Below, one piece after another: positions 50,066 through 56,871 of a DNA stretch of 64,000 bases. Source of the DNA: Mycobacterium sp. AZCC_0083 (GTDB taxonomy: Bacteria; Actinomycetota; Actinomycetes; Mycobacteriales; Mycobacteriaceae). The notes under the pieces were generated by a model. It ran no database searches. It worked only from the letters and a program-made list of their open reading frames with translations, and was not told where the DNA came from. Numbering within the stretch: the stretch's first letter is position 1; every line of letters begins with the position of its first letter. The position numbers were made by a program, and so were the translations under genes. The stretch lies in assembly GCF_014202335.1 (NCBI RefSeq), contig NZ_JACHGP010000010.1, positions 124,001 through 188,000 of the forward strand, read 5' to 3'.

Positions 50066-50081
50066 TGTGAGCGTAGTCACC
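50066..50081. promoter_or_regulatory. Candidate CRP site upstream of acs
   Basis: TGTGA-GCGTAG-TCACC (50066-50081) matches nine of ten consensus positions of TGTGA-N6-TCACA. It ends 3 bp before the acs ATG (minus strand), so binding would block initiation of a leaderless or short-leader transcript. Confidence 0.6.
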
Positions 50082-50188
50082 CGACGTTGCGTGAACGTTG
50101 GCAGCTCACGGCGATGCCTGCGGGCGGCACGTCTGCTGCGACGAACGTCAAGGAACCCGGGCCCAACGGTCGGCTAGCGTGTGCTGCC

Positions 50189-50956
50189 GTGACGGATCCG
50201 CTAGCCCCGCTGGCCGAGTTGCCCGGCGTGGCCGAAGCGTGCGACGAAGCCAGAGAGGCGCTCGGCAGGGCGCATCGGCACCGGTTCAACCTTCGGGGCT
50301 GGCCGACGACGGCTGCGGAGGCCGCGATGCGGGCGGCGCGCGCGTCGTCGGTGCTGGACGGCGGATCGCTGACGATCGGCACCGGGGATGGCAAGGGGAG
50401 CGAAGCGACGGGAGATGTGCGCGCAGACCCCGTGCTGGCTGGTGCGCTGCGGGTGGCCGAGGCGCTCGAGGGTGGCGCCACCGCGCTGGTCGGCGTGTGG
50501 CAGCGGGCGCCCATGCAGGCGATCGCGCGGCTGCATGCGTTGGCCGCCGCCGATCTGACCGACGACGACCGGCTGGGCAGGCCACGGCCGGACGCCGACG
50601 TCGGGCGTCGTCTTGAACTGCTCGGAGACATCATCGCCGGCGCGCGGGTTCCGGCTCCGGTGCTGGCCGCCGTGGCGCACGGTGAGCTGCTCACGCTGGC
50701 ACCGTTCGGGGTCGCCGACGGTGTGGTGGCCCGCGCCGTCTCGCGGCTGATCACCATCACCAGCGGATTGGATCCGCACGGCCTCGGCGTTCCCGAGGTC
50801 TATTGGATGCGTCAGTCCGGTGACTATCGCGCCGCCGCACGGGGGTTCGAGTCCGGTACCCCCGCCGGCCTGACGGCGTGGATCCTCGCCAGTTGCACGG
50901 CATTCCACGCGGGCGCACGGGAGGCGTTGGCGATAGCCCAGGCGGCTTCGGAATGA
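50189..50956 (+). CDS. Conserved hypothetical protein (Rv3662c-type)
   Basis: A 255-residue helical protein without signal or membrane segments. The start is GTG 50189. Features are LPGVAEACDEAREALGRAHRH, FNLRGWPTTAAEAAMRAARAS and AIARLHALAAADL, with a conserved PHGLGVPEVYWM segment and ending in AHAGARE-like residues. A copy of the dispersed GAGCGAAGCGAC element (50395-50414) inserts GKGSEATGD in frame. It corresponds to M. tuberculosis Rv3662c. No fold or function is recognised; an oxidoreductase label seen in some annotations has no visible support. Here the gene follows acs directly, without the dppABCD genes that intervene in M. tuberculosis. Confidence 0.75.
   Translation: MTDPLAPLAELPGVAEACDEAREALGRAHRHRFNLRGWPTTAAEAAMRAARASSVLDGGSLTIGTGDGKGSEATGDVRADPVLAGALRVAEALEGGATALVGVWQRAPMQAIARLHALAAADLTDDDRLGRPRPDADVGRRLELLGDIIAGARVPAPVLAAVAHGELLTLAPFGVADGVVARAVSRLITITSGLDPHGLGVPEVYWMRQSGDYRAAARGFESGTPAGLTAWILASCTAFHAGAREALAIAQAASE
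50395..50414. repeat. Dispersed GAGCGAAGCGAC element, copy C
   Basis: The plus strand reads GGGGAGCGAAGCGACGGGAG, in frame within the 255-residue hypothetical gene. It is the same core as copies A, B and D, here flanked by GGGG and GGGAG. Confidence 0.6.
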
Positions 50957-50965
50957 CCCGTCAGC

Positions 50966-51270
50966 AAAATGAAGCGGGCGACGCTCCGAAAATAGTTCGG
51001 CTCGTCGCCCGCTAGCACGGACTCCGGTTACCAAGCGTGCTTGGTGGGTTGCGTGGGACGACCTCGGCGTTCTTGCAATGCGCTATACGTGCAACCCCAC
51101 CCAAAGGGTCATCCTCGTACTCCGCTTTTCGCAATTACGCAGGCCCGCAACACTTTTGCCATTATCGCGGCTTTTGCTCCGCGTGGGTGCCGGGTTCCGT
51201 GCTGGGTTGCCTGGCTCGGGAGTTCGCGCCTTCTCTTCCGGCTCGACCTTGGCCTTGCCCGGCTTCCGTG
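50966..51270 (-). ncRNA. Ms1/MTS2823-type RNA polymerase-binding small RNA
   Basis: The 420-bp intergene between the Rv3662c-like and HAD genes has no credible ORF. On the minus strand a promoter (TTGATG, 17 bp, TACAAA; 51299-51304 and 51276-51281) would start a transcript near 51270. Its 5' end AGCACGGAAGCCGG pairs with CCGGAGTCCGTGCT at 51014-51027, a long terminal stem like 6S RNA. A hairpin terminator (50973-51013) ends it after about 300 nt. In M. tuberculosis MTS2823 lies between Rv3661 and Rv3662c on the Rv3661 strand, and in M. smegmatis Ms1 binds core RNA polymerase in stationary phase. Position, length and folding agree; the homology was not searched. Confidence 0.85.
50973..51013 (-). 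terminator. Terminator hairpin of the Ms1-type RNA
   Basis: AGCGGGCGACG (50973-50983) pairs with CGTCGCCCGCT (51003-51013), with an inner stem CCGAA/TTCGG around AATAG. It can terminate the minus-strand RNA (ATTTTG follows) and also the plus-strand gene ending at 50956. Confidence 0.7.
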
Positions 51271-51275
51271 CTTCC

Positions 51276-51304
51276 TTTGTACTCCGTGACCGCGGTCACA
51301 TCAA
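51276..51304 (-). promoter_or_regulatory. Ms1 promoter with CRP-like palindrome in its spacer
   Basis: The minus-strand -35 TTGATG (51304-51299) and -10 TACAAA (51281-51276) are 17 bp apart. The spacer is filled by the perfect 14-bp palindrome GTGACCGCGGTCAC (51286-51299), which extends to TGTGA-N6-TCAC with only one outer base off the CRP consensus. CRP bound here would cover the promoter core. Confidence 0.6.
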
Positions 51305-51376
51305 GTGCCAATTCGGTGGTGTCGCCGGATCGTTACGACGCCTAGCTCAGCTACCTTCCGGTAGGTGCGGGACGCG

Positions 51377-52249
51377 TCAGGGGGCGAAACGCCGCAGCAG
51401 CGAGTACGTCAGGGCGCCTGCCGCCAGTGCGCTCACGCTGACGGCCACGGTGGTCGCGACGGCGGCGCCCGACGGCGCGCCGGGAAGGCGGTCGCGCAGC
51501 GAGACCGGCCGGGAGAACGTCTGCGTCGGCCAGTCACGCGCTGCCGCTTCCTTGCGCAGCGCGCGGTCGGGATTGACCGCCGTCGGATGACCGACGGATT
51601 CCAGCATCGGCAGATCGGTGATCGAGTCCGAGTACGCATAGCAGTGTTCGAGTGCATAGCCTTCGCGGGCGGCGAGCTCCTTGATCGCCTCGACCTTGCC
51701 CTCGCCGTAGCAGTAGAACGCCACCTCGCCGGTGTACTTGCCGTCCTCCACCACCATTCGGGTGGCCATCGCATGGGTCGCGCCGAGCGCGCGGGCAATC
51801 GGCGCGACGATCTCCTCGCCCGATGCCGACACGACGACGACGTCGCGGCCGCACAGCTTGTGGTCGGCAATCAGATTTGCGGCTTCCGCGAACACCAGCG
51901 GGTCGACGATTTCGTGCATCGTCTCGCCGACGATCGACTTCACCTGTTCGACGTTCCATCCGGTGCACATGTTGGTGATGTAGGAGCGCATCCGGTCCAT
52001 CTGTTCGTGGTCGGCGCCCGACATCAGGAACAGGAACTGCGCGTACGCGGATTTCAGGACCGTCTGTCGATTTATTAGCCCTTGATCGAAGAAGGGTCTG
52101 CTGAAGGCCAACGTGCTCGACTTGGCGATGACCGTCTTGTCGAGATCGAAGAAGGCGGCGGTCCGGACGGGCAGGCCCGTCGTGGTGCCGCTTCCCAGCT
52201 TGGTCGGATCCGCCAGCAAGCCGTCCGCCGCTTGGTCGGATGCGCTCAC
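51377..52249 (-). CDS. HAD-superfamily phosphatase (SerB-like, Rv3661-type)
   Basis: A 290-residue HAD-IB hydrolase. Motif I is AAFFDLDKTVIAKSS (about residues 32-46, DxD-type D-L-D), motif II VVSASGEE, and motif III/IV Lys in EGKVEAIKE and YSDSITDLPMLE. The C-terminus has a membrane-like segment (VATTVAVSVSALAAGALTYSLL, about residues 262-283), so the enzyme may be tethered. It resembles phosphoserine phosphatase and phosphatidylglycerol- or lysophosphatidate-type phosphatases; the substrate is unknown. The start is GTG 52249. It lies between the two small RNA genes. Confidence 0.88.
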   Translation of the reverse strand: MSASDQAADGLLADPTKLGSGTTTGLPVRTAAFFDLDKTVIAKSSTLAFSRPFFDQGLINRQTVLKSAYAQFLFLMSGADHEQMDRMRSYITNMCTGWNVEQVKSIVGETMHEIVDPLVFAEAANLIADHKLCGRDVVVVSASGEEIVAPIARALGATHAMATRMVVEDGKYTGEVAFYCYGEGKVEAIKELAAREGYALEHCYAYSDSITDLPMLESVGHPTAVNPDRALRKEAAARDWPTQTFSRPVSLRDRLPGAPSGAAVATTVAVSVSALAAGALTYSLLRRFAP

Positions 52250-52409
52250 AGTCTCAGCATAGGTGCCGCGGGCATGACGGGGGTTGGCGGCTCCGCTCAA
52301 GTGGCAGTCAATGTCACGTGGCCGTTGCTGCAACTTTCCAGGTCACAGGGTTGTTGCGTGTGAAAGCAGGACTTGCCACCCTCCAAGTAAGCGTGTGTAT
52401 AGTGAGCAT

Positions 52410-52506
52410 TACTCGGCTTATGCCGGGTGTGCATCAGCCCGACCCCCCGGGGCTGATACACGACGACCTCCGCCTCCTCCCCCCCTGGCGGGGGTCGTCC
52501 CTTTTC
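52410..52506 (+). ncRNA. 6C small RNA (B11-type)
   Basis: Within the 403-bp intergene between the HAD and ssd genes, a -10 TATAGT (52398-52403) precedes a transcript of about 97 nt. It folds into two stem-loops with C-rich loops. Loop 1 is GACCCCCCG between ATCAGCCC (52433-52440) and GGGCTGAT (52450-52457). Loop 2 is TCCTCCCCCCCT between ACGACCTCCGCC (52463-52474) and GGCGGGGGTCGT (52487-52498), followed by CTTTTCTGGGG. This is the hallmark of the actinobacterial 6C RNA, and M. tuberculosis B11 lies at the equivalent place and strand (inverted). Overexpression of B11 blocks growth and alters cell division. No -35 is clear. Confidence 0.9.
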
Positions 52507-52652
52507 TGGGGTCTTTTTCTTCCGCTCGAGCGCACTCGCCGAGCCGCGCCGCCGGCAAACTTCGCCGTTGAGGCCTTTGTACACAGATCCGATTTCGTCC
52601 ACAGATGGCTTCGCTGGCGTAGCGATTCGTCGTCACGCTCGCTCAGAGTGGG

Positions 52653-53711
52653 GTGATGAACACCAGTGGCGGGATCCTCGCATTGGTCGCGGATGCGGAC
52701 CTGCGCAACGAGGTCGACCGCGTCGGCGCGGCCGTCGGGATCCGGGTCGTGCACGCGTCCGAACCGTCCAGCCGCAAGGTGTGGGAAGCCGCTTCGGCCG
52801 TCGTCCTCGACGTTGAAACCGCCTGCCGCTGTGCTGAACTCGCCATGCCGCGTCGCGGTCGCGTCTTCCTCGTCGGACGTTCCGAGCCGCGGCAAGGGCA
52901 GTGGGAAGCGGCGATCGCCGTTGGGGTTGCGCGGGTGCTGGTCCTGCCGGGCCAAGAGGCCGATCTGGTCGCCGAGCTCGCGGATGCGGTGGAGTCGCGA
53001 CGGGCCGAGCGTCACGGTGCCGTCCTCGCGGTCATCGGCGGGCGCGGCGGTGCCGGAGCATCGGTGTTCGCAACGGCACTCGCCTTCGCCGCACCGACGG
53101 CGCTGCTGGTCGACGTGGATCCGTGGGGCGGTGGCATCGATTTGGCGGTCGGTGGGGAAGCAGAGGCCGGGCTGCGCTGGCCCGACCTGGCGTTGCAGGG
53201 TGGCCGGCTCGACTACGCGGCCCTACACGACGCACTCCCGACCCGCGACGGCGTGACGGTGCTCTCCGCAGGCCGCGCGCCCAGCGAGGTCGACGCGATC
53301 GCACTCGGCGCGGTCATCGACGCCGGCCGTCGCGGCGGCACCACCGTCGTCTGCGACCTTCCTCGACGAGCCACCACCGTCGTCGAAGCCGCGTTGGACG
53401 CAGCCGATCTGGTGGTTCTCCTGACCCCCGCAGACGTTCGGTCGTGCGCCGCCGCAGCGGCCACCGCGCAATGGTTGGTGGCCTCCAACCCGAACGTCGG
53501 TCTCGTGGTCCGCGGGCCGTCGCCGGGAGGATTGAGCTCGGCCGACGTCGCGCAGATCGTTGGGCTGCCACCGCTGGCCGCGATGCGGACACAACCTGGC
53601 GTGGCGGCCATGCTCGAGCACGGCGGGTTGCGCCTGCGTCGCCGTTCGCCGCTGGCGTCGGCGGCCCGACGGGTGCTCACGGTGCTGCCCCAGCGGGTGG
53701 GGGCGGCGTGA
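52653..53711 (+). CDS. ssd: Septum-site-determining protein Ssd (MinD/CpaE-like)
   Basis: A 352-residue ParA/MinD-superfamily protein. The P-loop region reads VIGGRGGAGASVFATAL (about residues 127-143), in which the catalytic Lys of the deviant Walker A (KGGxGKT) is missing. VDVDPWGGGIDLAVGGE and TVVCDLPRRATTVVEAALDAADL are the other nucleotide-site segments. Its N-terminal receiver-like half resembles CpaE, the Tad localisation factor. GTG 52653 and ATG 52656 are adjacent starts. It leads the Tad gene block with a GTGA overlap and probably positions the Tad machinery; the M. tuberculosis protein (Rv3660c) affects septation. Confidence 0.9.
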   Translation: MMNTSGGILALVADADLRNEVDRVGAAVGIRVVHASEPSSRKVWEAASAVVLDVETACRCAELAMPRRGRVFLVGRSEPRQGQWEAAIAVGVARVLVLPGQEADLVAELADAVESRRAERHGAVLAVIGGRGGAGASVFATALAFAAPTALLVDVDPWGGGIDLAVGGEAEAGLRWPDLALQGGRLDYAALHDALPTRDGVTVLSAGRAPSEVDAIALGAVIDAGRRGGTTVVCDLPRRATTVVEAALDAADLVVLLTPADVRSCAAAAATAQWLVASNPNVGLVVRGPSPGGLSSADVAQIVGLPPLAAMRTQPGVAAMLEHGGLRLRRRSPLASAARRVLTVLPQRVGAA

Positions 53712-54871
53712 ATACTTCTCTCATCGACCGGGTCAGGGAGCGGCTGGCCGCCGAGTCGGCGTCGCTTCGGCCGAACGTGGTCGCCGCCGCCATCCGCGCG
53801 GAATCCGGTGGCGTGCTGGGTGATACCGAGGTATTGAGCAACCTGCGGGTCCTGCAAACCGAACTGACGGGGGCGGGAATCCTCGAGCCGCTGTTGCGCG
53901 CCGACGGCACCACCGACGTGCTGGTCACCGCACCCGACGCGGTATGGGTCGACGACGGAAACGGATTGCGTCGCACTACGATCCGTTTCGCCGATGACGC
54001 CGCGGTCCAGCGCCTGGCACAGCGTCTCGCACTGTCGGTCGGGCGGCGACTCGACGAGGCACAACCGTGGGTCGATGGGCAGTTGACCGGTCTTGGCATC
54101 GGCGACCTCGTGGTGCGGCTGCATGCAGTGCTCCCTCCGATCGCGGGCGGCGGCACGTGCCTGTCGTTGCGGGTGCTGCGGCCGGCCACCCAGAATCTCG
54201 ACGCGCTGGTCGGAGCGGGCGCCATCGCCGCGGACGCACGCGGGCTGCTCGCCGAGATCATCGGTGCGCGATTGGCATTCCTGGTCTCTGGCGGCACGGG
54301 CGCGGGCAAGACCACGTTGTTGTCCGCCGCGATGGGCACCATGCCGCCCGATGAACGCATCGTATGCGTCGAGGACGCACCGGAATTGGCGCCGCGGCAT
54401 CCGCACCTAGTCCGGTTGGTCGCGCGGTGCGCGAACGTCGAGGGCATCGGGGAGGTGACGGTGCGGGACCTGGTCAAGCAGGCCCTGCGGATGCGCCCCG
54501 ACCGGATCGTGGTCGGTGAGGTGCGCGGCGGCGAAGTAGTCGATCTCCTGGCCGCACTGAACACCGGCCACGACGGGGGCGCCTGTACCGTGCACGCAAA
54601 CAGTCCCGCCGAGGTGCCGTCCCGCCTCGAAGCCCTCGCCGCACTCGGAGGTCTGGACCGGTCGGCGCTGCACAGCCAGCTCGCCGCCGCGGTCCAGGTG
54701 CTTCTGCACGTGAGCCGGGACCGCGGCGGGCGCAGGCACCTGGCCGAGGTCGCCGTGCTGCGGCGCGGGTCGGACGGATTGGTGAGCGCGCTCACCGCTT
54801 GGCATTCCGAACGCGGATTCGCCGACGGCATGGCGGATTTGAGCAGTCTCGTGGCGCGGGGGCGGGCGTGA
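53708..54871 (+). CDS. tadA: Tad secretion ATPase TadA/CpaF-type
   Basis: A 387-residue type II/IV secretion ATPase that powers Flp pilus assembly. Walker A is VSGGTGAGKTTLLSAAMG (near residue 195), the Asp box IVCVEDAPELAPRHPH and Walker B/His box MRPDRIVVGEVRGGEV... with CTVHANSPAEVPSRL. The N-terminal part includes LEPLLRADGTTDVLVTAPDAVWV, as in CpaF. The GTG start is in a GTGA overlap with ssd. Upstream in-frame sequence inside ssd was rejected. It is the first of a row of overlapping genes tadA-tadB-tadC-flp. Confidence 0.95.
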   Translation: MNTSLIDRVRERLAAESASLRPNVVAAAIRAESGGVLGDTEVLSNLRVLQTELTGAGILEPLLRADGTTDVLVTAPDAVWVDDGNGLRRTTIRFADDAAVQRLAQRLALSVGRRLDEAQPWVDGQLTGLGIGDLVVRLHAVLPPIAGGGTCLSLRVLRPATQNLDALVGAGAIAADARGLLAEIIGARLAFLVSGGTGAGKTTLLSAAMGTMPPDERIVCVEDAPELAPRHPHLVRLVARCANVEGIGEVTVRDLVKQALRMRPDRIVVGEVRGGEVVDLLAALNTGHDGGACTVHANSPAEVPSRLEALAALGGLDRSALHSQLAAAVQVLLHVSRDRGGRRHLAEVAVLRRGSDGLVSALTAWHSERGFADGMADLSSLVARGRA

Positions 54872-55650
54872 GTGTGGCCGCCGTCAGCCTCGCGCTGGCC
54901 CTGTTGATCGCGCCGGGTCCGCCGCGGCGACGACTCGGGTTGCGGGACGTCCCGAGACCAGCGCGACGCCCCGCGTGGATACTCGCCGGCGTTCTGTGCG
55001 TCATCGCTCTAATCCTCGTCGTGCCGATCACGGTGGTCGTGGCCTTCGCGATCCTGGCGCTGACGTTGGCCGCACGGCGACGGCGGGCCGTCCTGAGCGC
55101 TCGGCGTGCCGCGGAATCCGATGCGCTGCAGGGGGCACTCTCCGTTCTGGTCGGTGAACTACGGGTCGGCGCCCACCCGATCGCCGCCTTCGAGACGGCA
55201 GCGGCCGAGGTGGACGGTCCCGTCGCCACCAGGTTGAACGAGGTGGCGGCGCGGGCGCGGTTGGGTGCCGACGTCGGGGCAGGGCTGAGAGATGTTGCAG
55301 CACAATCGATGCTGCCAGCACAGTGGGAGCGTCTGGCGGTGTGCTGGCAGCTGGCCCAGGCGCACGGCCTGGCGATCGCGACACTGATGCGCACCGCACA
55401 CCGCGACATCGTCGAACGGGATCGCTATGCGTCCAGGGTGAGTGCGGGCATGGCGGGGGCCCGCGCTACGGCGGTGATCCTGGCCGGGCTCCCGCTGCTG
55501 GGCATCGGCCTCGGTGAACTGATCGGTGCCGACCCGGTGCGCTTCCTCCTGTCCGCCGGTCTCGGTGGCTGGCTGCTCGTCATCGGCGTCGTCCTGGCGT
55601 GCTGCGGGCTGGCGTGGTCGGACCGCATCACCAACCGGGTGCTGACATGA
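54868..55650 (+). CDS. tadB: Tad pilus membrane platform protein TadB-type
   Basis: A 260-residue T2SSF-family membrane protein. It has N-terminal helices (about residues 2-15 and 36-65), a cytosolic T2SSF domain (ALQGALSVLVGELRVGAHPIAAFETAAAEVD), then WERLAVCWQLAQAHGLAIATLM, and two C-terminal membrane helices (about 195-215, 225-245). The GTG start at 54868 overlaps the TadA stop. Together with TadC it forms the inner-membrane platform that TadA acts on. The M. tuberculosis counterpart is Rv3658c. Confidence 0.9.
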   Translation: MSVAAVSLALALLIAPGPPRRRLGLRDVPRPARRPAWILAGVLCVIALILVVPITVVVAFAILALTLAARRRRAVLSARRAAESDALQGALSVLVGELRVGAHPIAAFETAAAEVDGPVATRLNEVAARARLGADVGAGLRDVAAQSMLPAQWERLAVCWQLAQAHGLAIATLMRTAHRDIVERDRYASRVSAGMAGARATAVILAGLPLLGIGLGELIGADPVRFLLSAGLGGWLLVIGVVLACCGLAWSDRITNRVLT

Positions 55651-56228
55651 GTTGGGCCGCAATGCTGCTGGCCGCGGCGCTGCTGATCGGGGGTAACTCC
55701 GCGCGGGCCGGGCAGTTGCTCGACCGGGCGAAGGGTGCGTCCCTTCCGCGGCCACCGGCATCCGAGCGGTCCCGCGACCCGCTTGCCGTCGCATCCAGCC
55801 TCGACGTCTTCGCAGCCTGTCTGACCTCGGGCATGGCCGTGGCCACAGCAGCCGCCGCGACGGGACCGTCCGCCCCGCACCCGTTGGCCGGGGTGCTGGT
55901 GCGGGCAGCGGATCTGCTGACGCTCGGTGCTGACCCTGCCACCGCATGGACGGATGTCGGCAGGCCTGCGGATCAACGGATCGAGGCGCTCCTTCGCCTG
56001 GCGCGACGGTCGGCGGCGTCGGGCACGGCGCTGGCGCAGGGCGTGAGTGAGCTGGCCGAGCAATCCAGGCTCGATGCCGGTGACGCAGCACAGGCCGCCT
56101 CCGAGCGTGCTGCGGTCCTGATCGCCGGGCCACTCGGCCTCTGTTATCTGCCTGCCTTCCTCTGCTTGGGCATCGTGCCAGTGGTCGTGGGCCTGGCCGG
56201 TGACGTGTTGCGGTCAGGTGTGTGGTGA
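55647..56228 (+). CDS. tadC: Tad pilus membrane platform protein TadC-type
   Basis: A 193-residue T2SSF-type protein, shorter than the usual TadC because it has only one cytosolic T2SSF unit (LDVFAACLTSGMAVATAAAATG...RIEALLRLARRSAASGTALAQGV). The N-terminal (about residues 3-15) and C-terminal (about 158-182) helices anchor it. The ATG at 55647 is in an ATGA overlap with tadB. The M. tuberculosis counterpart is Rv3657c. It is followed by 70 bp before flp, without a clear terminator. Confidence 0.88.
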   Translation: MSWAAMLLAAALLIGGNSARAGQLLDRAKGASLPRPPASERSRDPLAVASSLDVFAACLTSGMAVATAAAATGPSAPHPLAGVLVRAADLLTLGADPATAWTDVGRPADQRIEALLRLARRSAASGTALAQGVSELAEQSRLDAGDAAQAASERAAVLIAGPLGLCYLPAFLCLGIVPVVVGLAGDVLRSGVW

Positions 56229-56298
56229 GCGGGCCTGCCGGGTTGTCGCTTCGCGGACGTGCCGCGAGTGGGAGGACGAATGAGGGGGAAACACGAAG

Positions 56299-56517
56299 AT
56301 GAACAATGTCTTTCGGCAGTTGAACGTCTTTCGGCAGTTGAAGGTTCGGTTGACGATGCTCGTGATCGACGAGTCCGGGATGTCCACGGTCGAATATGCC
56401 ATCGGGACGATCGCCGCCGCGGCGTTCGGCGCCATCCTCTACACCGTGGTGACCGGCGACTCGATCGTGAGTGCGCTGACCAACATCATCACCCGGGCGC
56501 TCAATACCAACGTCTGA
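56299..56517 (+). CDS. flp: Flp-type prepilin (DUF4244)
   Basis: A 72-residue prepilin. After a basic, duplicated leader (VFRQLN then VFRQLK) comes the hydrophobic segment MSTVEYAIGTIAAAAFGAILYTVV, in which the Glu-Tyr pair is the Flp signature and cleavage is expected near the Gly/Met before STVEYA. The pilin matures after TadA-driven export. AGGGGGAAACACGAAG precedes ATG 56299. An 18-bp tandem duplication (56308-56343) builds the leader. Its TGA overlaps the tadE CTG. Confidence 0.9.
   Translation: MNNVFRQLNVFRQLKVRLTMLVIDESGMSTVEYAIGTIAAAAFGAILYTVVTGDSIVSALTNIITRALNTNV
56308..56343 (+). repeat. 18-bp tandem duplication in flp
   Basis: GTCTTTCGGCAGTTGAAC (56308-56325) is directly followed by GTCTTTCGGCAGTTGAAG (56326-56343), 17 of 18 identical. 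It keeps frame and doubles the VFRQLN/K leader segment. Confidence 0.9.
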
Positions 56518-56846
56518 GAGACGATGCGGGCGGTGTCACGGTCGAGGCGGCGTTCGCCGTCGCGGCACTCGTCGTGGTCCTGGTGTTGTGCCTCGCTGGG
56601 CTCACGGCCGTGGCCATGCAGGTGCGGTGCGTGGACGCGGCGCGAGAGGCCGCGAGGCTGGCGGCGCGGGGTGACCAGCGTGGTGCCTCCGAGGTGGCGC
56701 GCACGGTCGGCCCGGCCGGGGCGGGTTTGGAGGTGCGCCGCAGCGGCGGCCGCGTCATCGCGCGGGTCGCCGCGAGATCGCCACTGCTGCCGGGGATCAC
56801 CATCGCGGCCGAAGCAGTCGCGGCGATCGAACCCGGATCGCAGTGA
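56514..56846 (+). CDS. tadE: TadE-like pseudopilin protein, apparent CTG start
   Basis: A 110-residue TadE/TadF-like protein. It has the Glu-containing hydrophobic leader VTVEAAFAVAALVVVLVLCLAGLTAVAMQVRC and the conserved DAAREAARLAARGD segment, with a beta-rich tail. Reading upstream in frame, no ATG, GTG or TTG lies between the flp overlap and the hydrophobic segment. The only start codon in place is CTG at 56514, which forms CTGA with the flp stop, in line with the GTGA/ATGA overlaps of the upstream genes. I infer CTG initiation. The M. tuberculosis counterpart is Rv3655c, whose start is also disputed. Confidence 0.75.
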   Translation: MRDDAGGVTVEAAFAVAALVVVLVLCLAGLTAVAMQVRCVDAAREAARLAARGDQRGASEVARTVGPAGAGLEVRRSGGRVIARVAARSPLLPGITIAAEAVAAIEPGSQ

Positions 56847-56871
56847 CCGGGGTTCGTCCACGCTGCTGGCG

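Noticed and set aside
51041..51345. Open frames of 80-100 codons in the Ms1 interval
   Set aside because: They lack ribosome sites, overlap each other in three frames, and the interval is better explained by a structured RNA.
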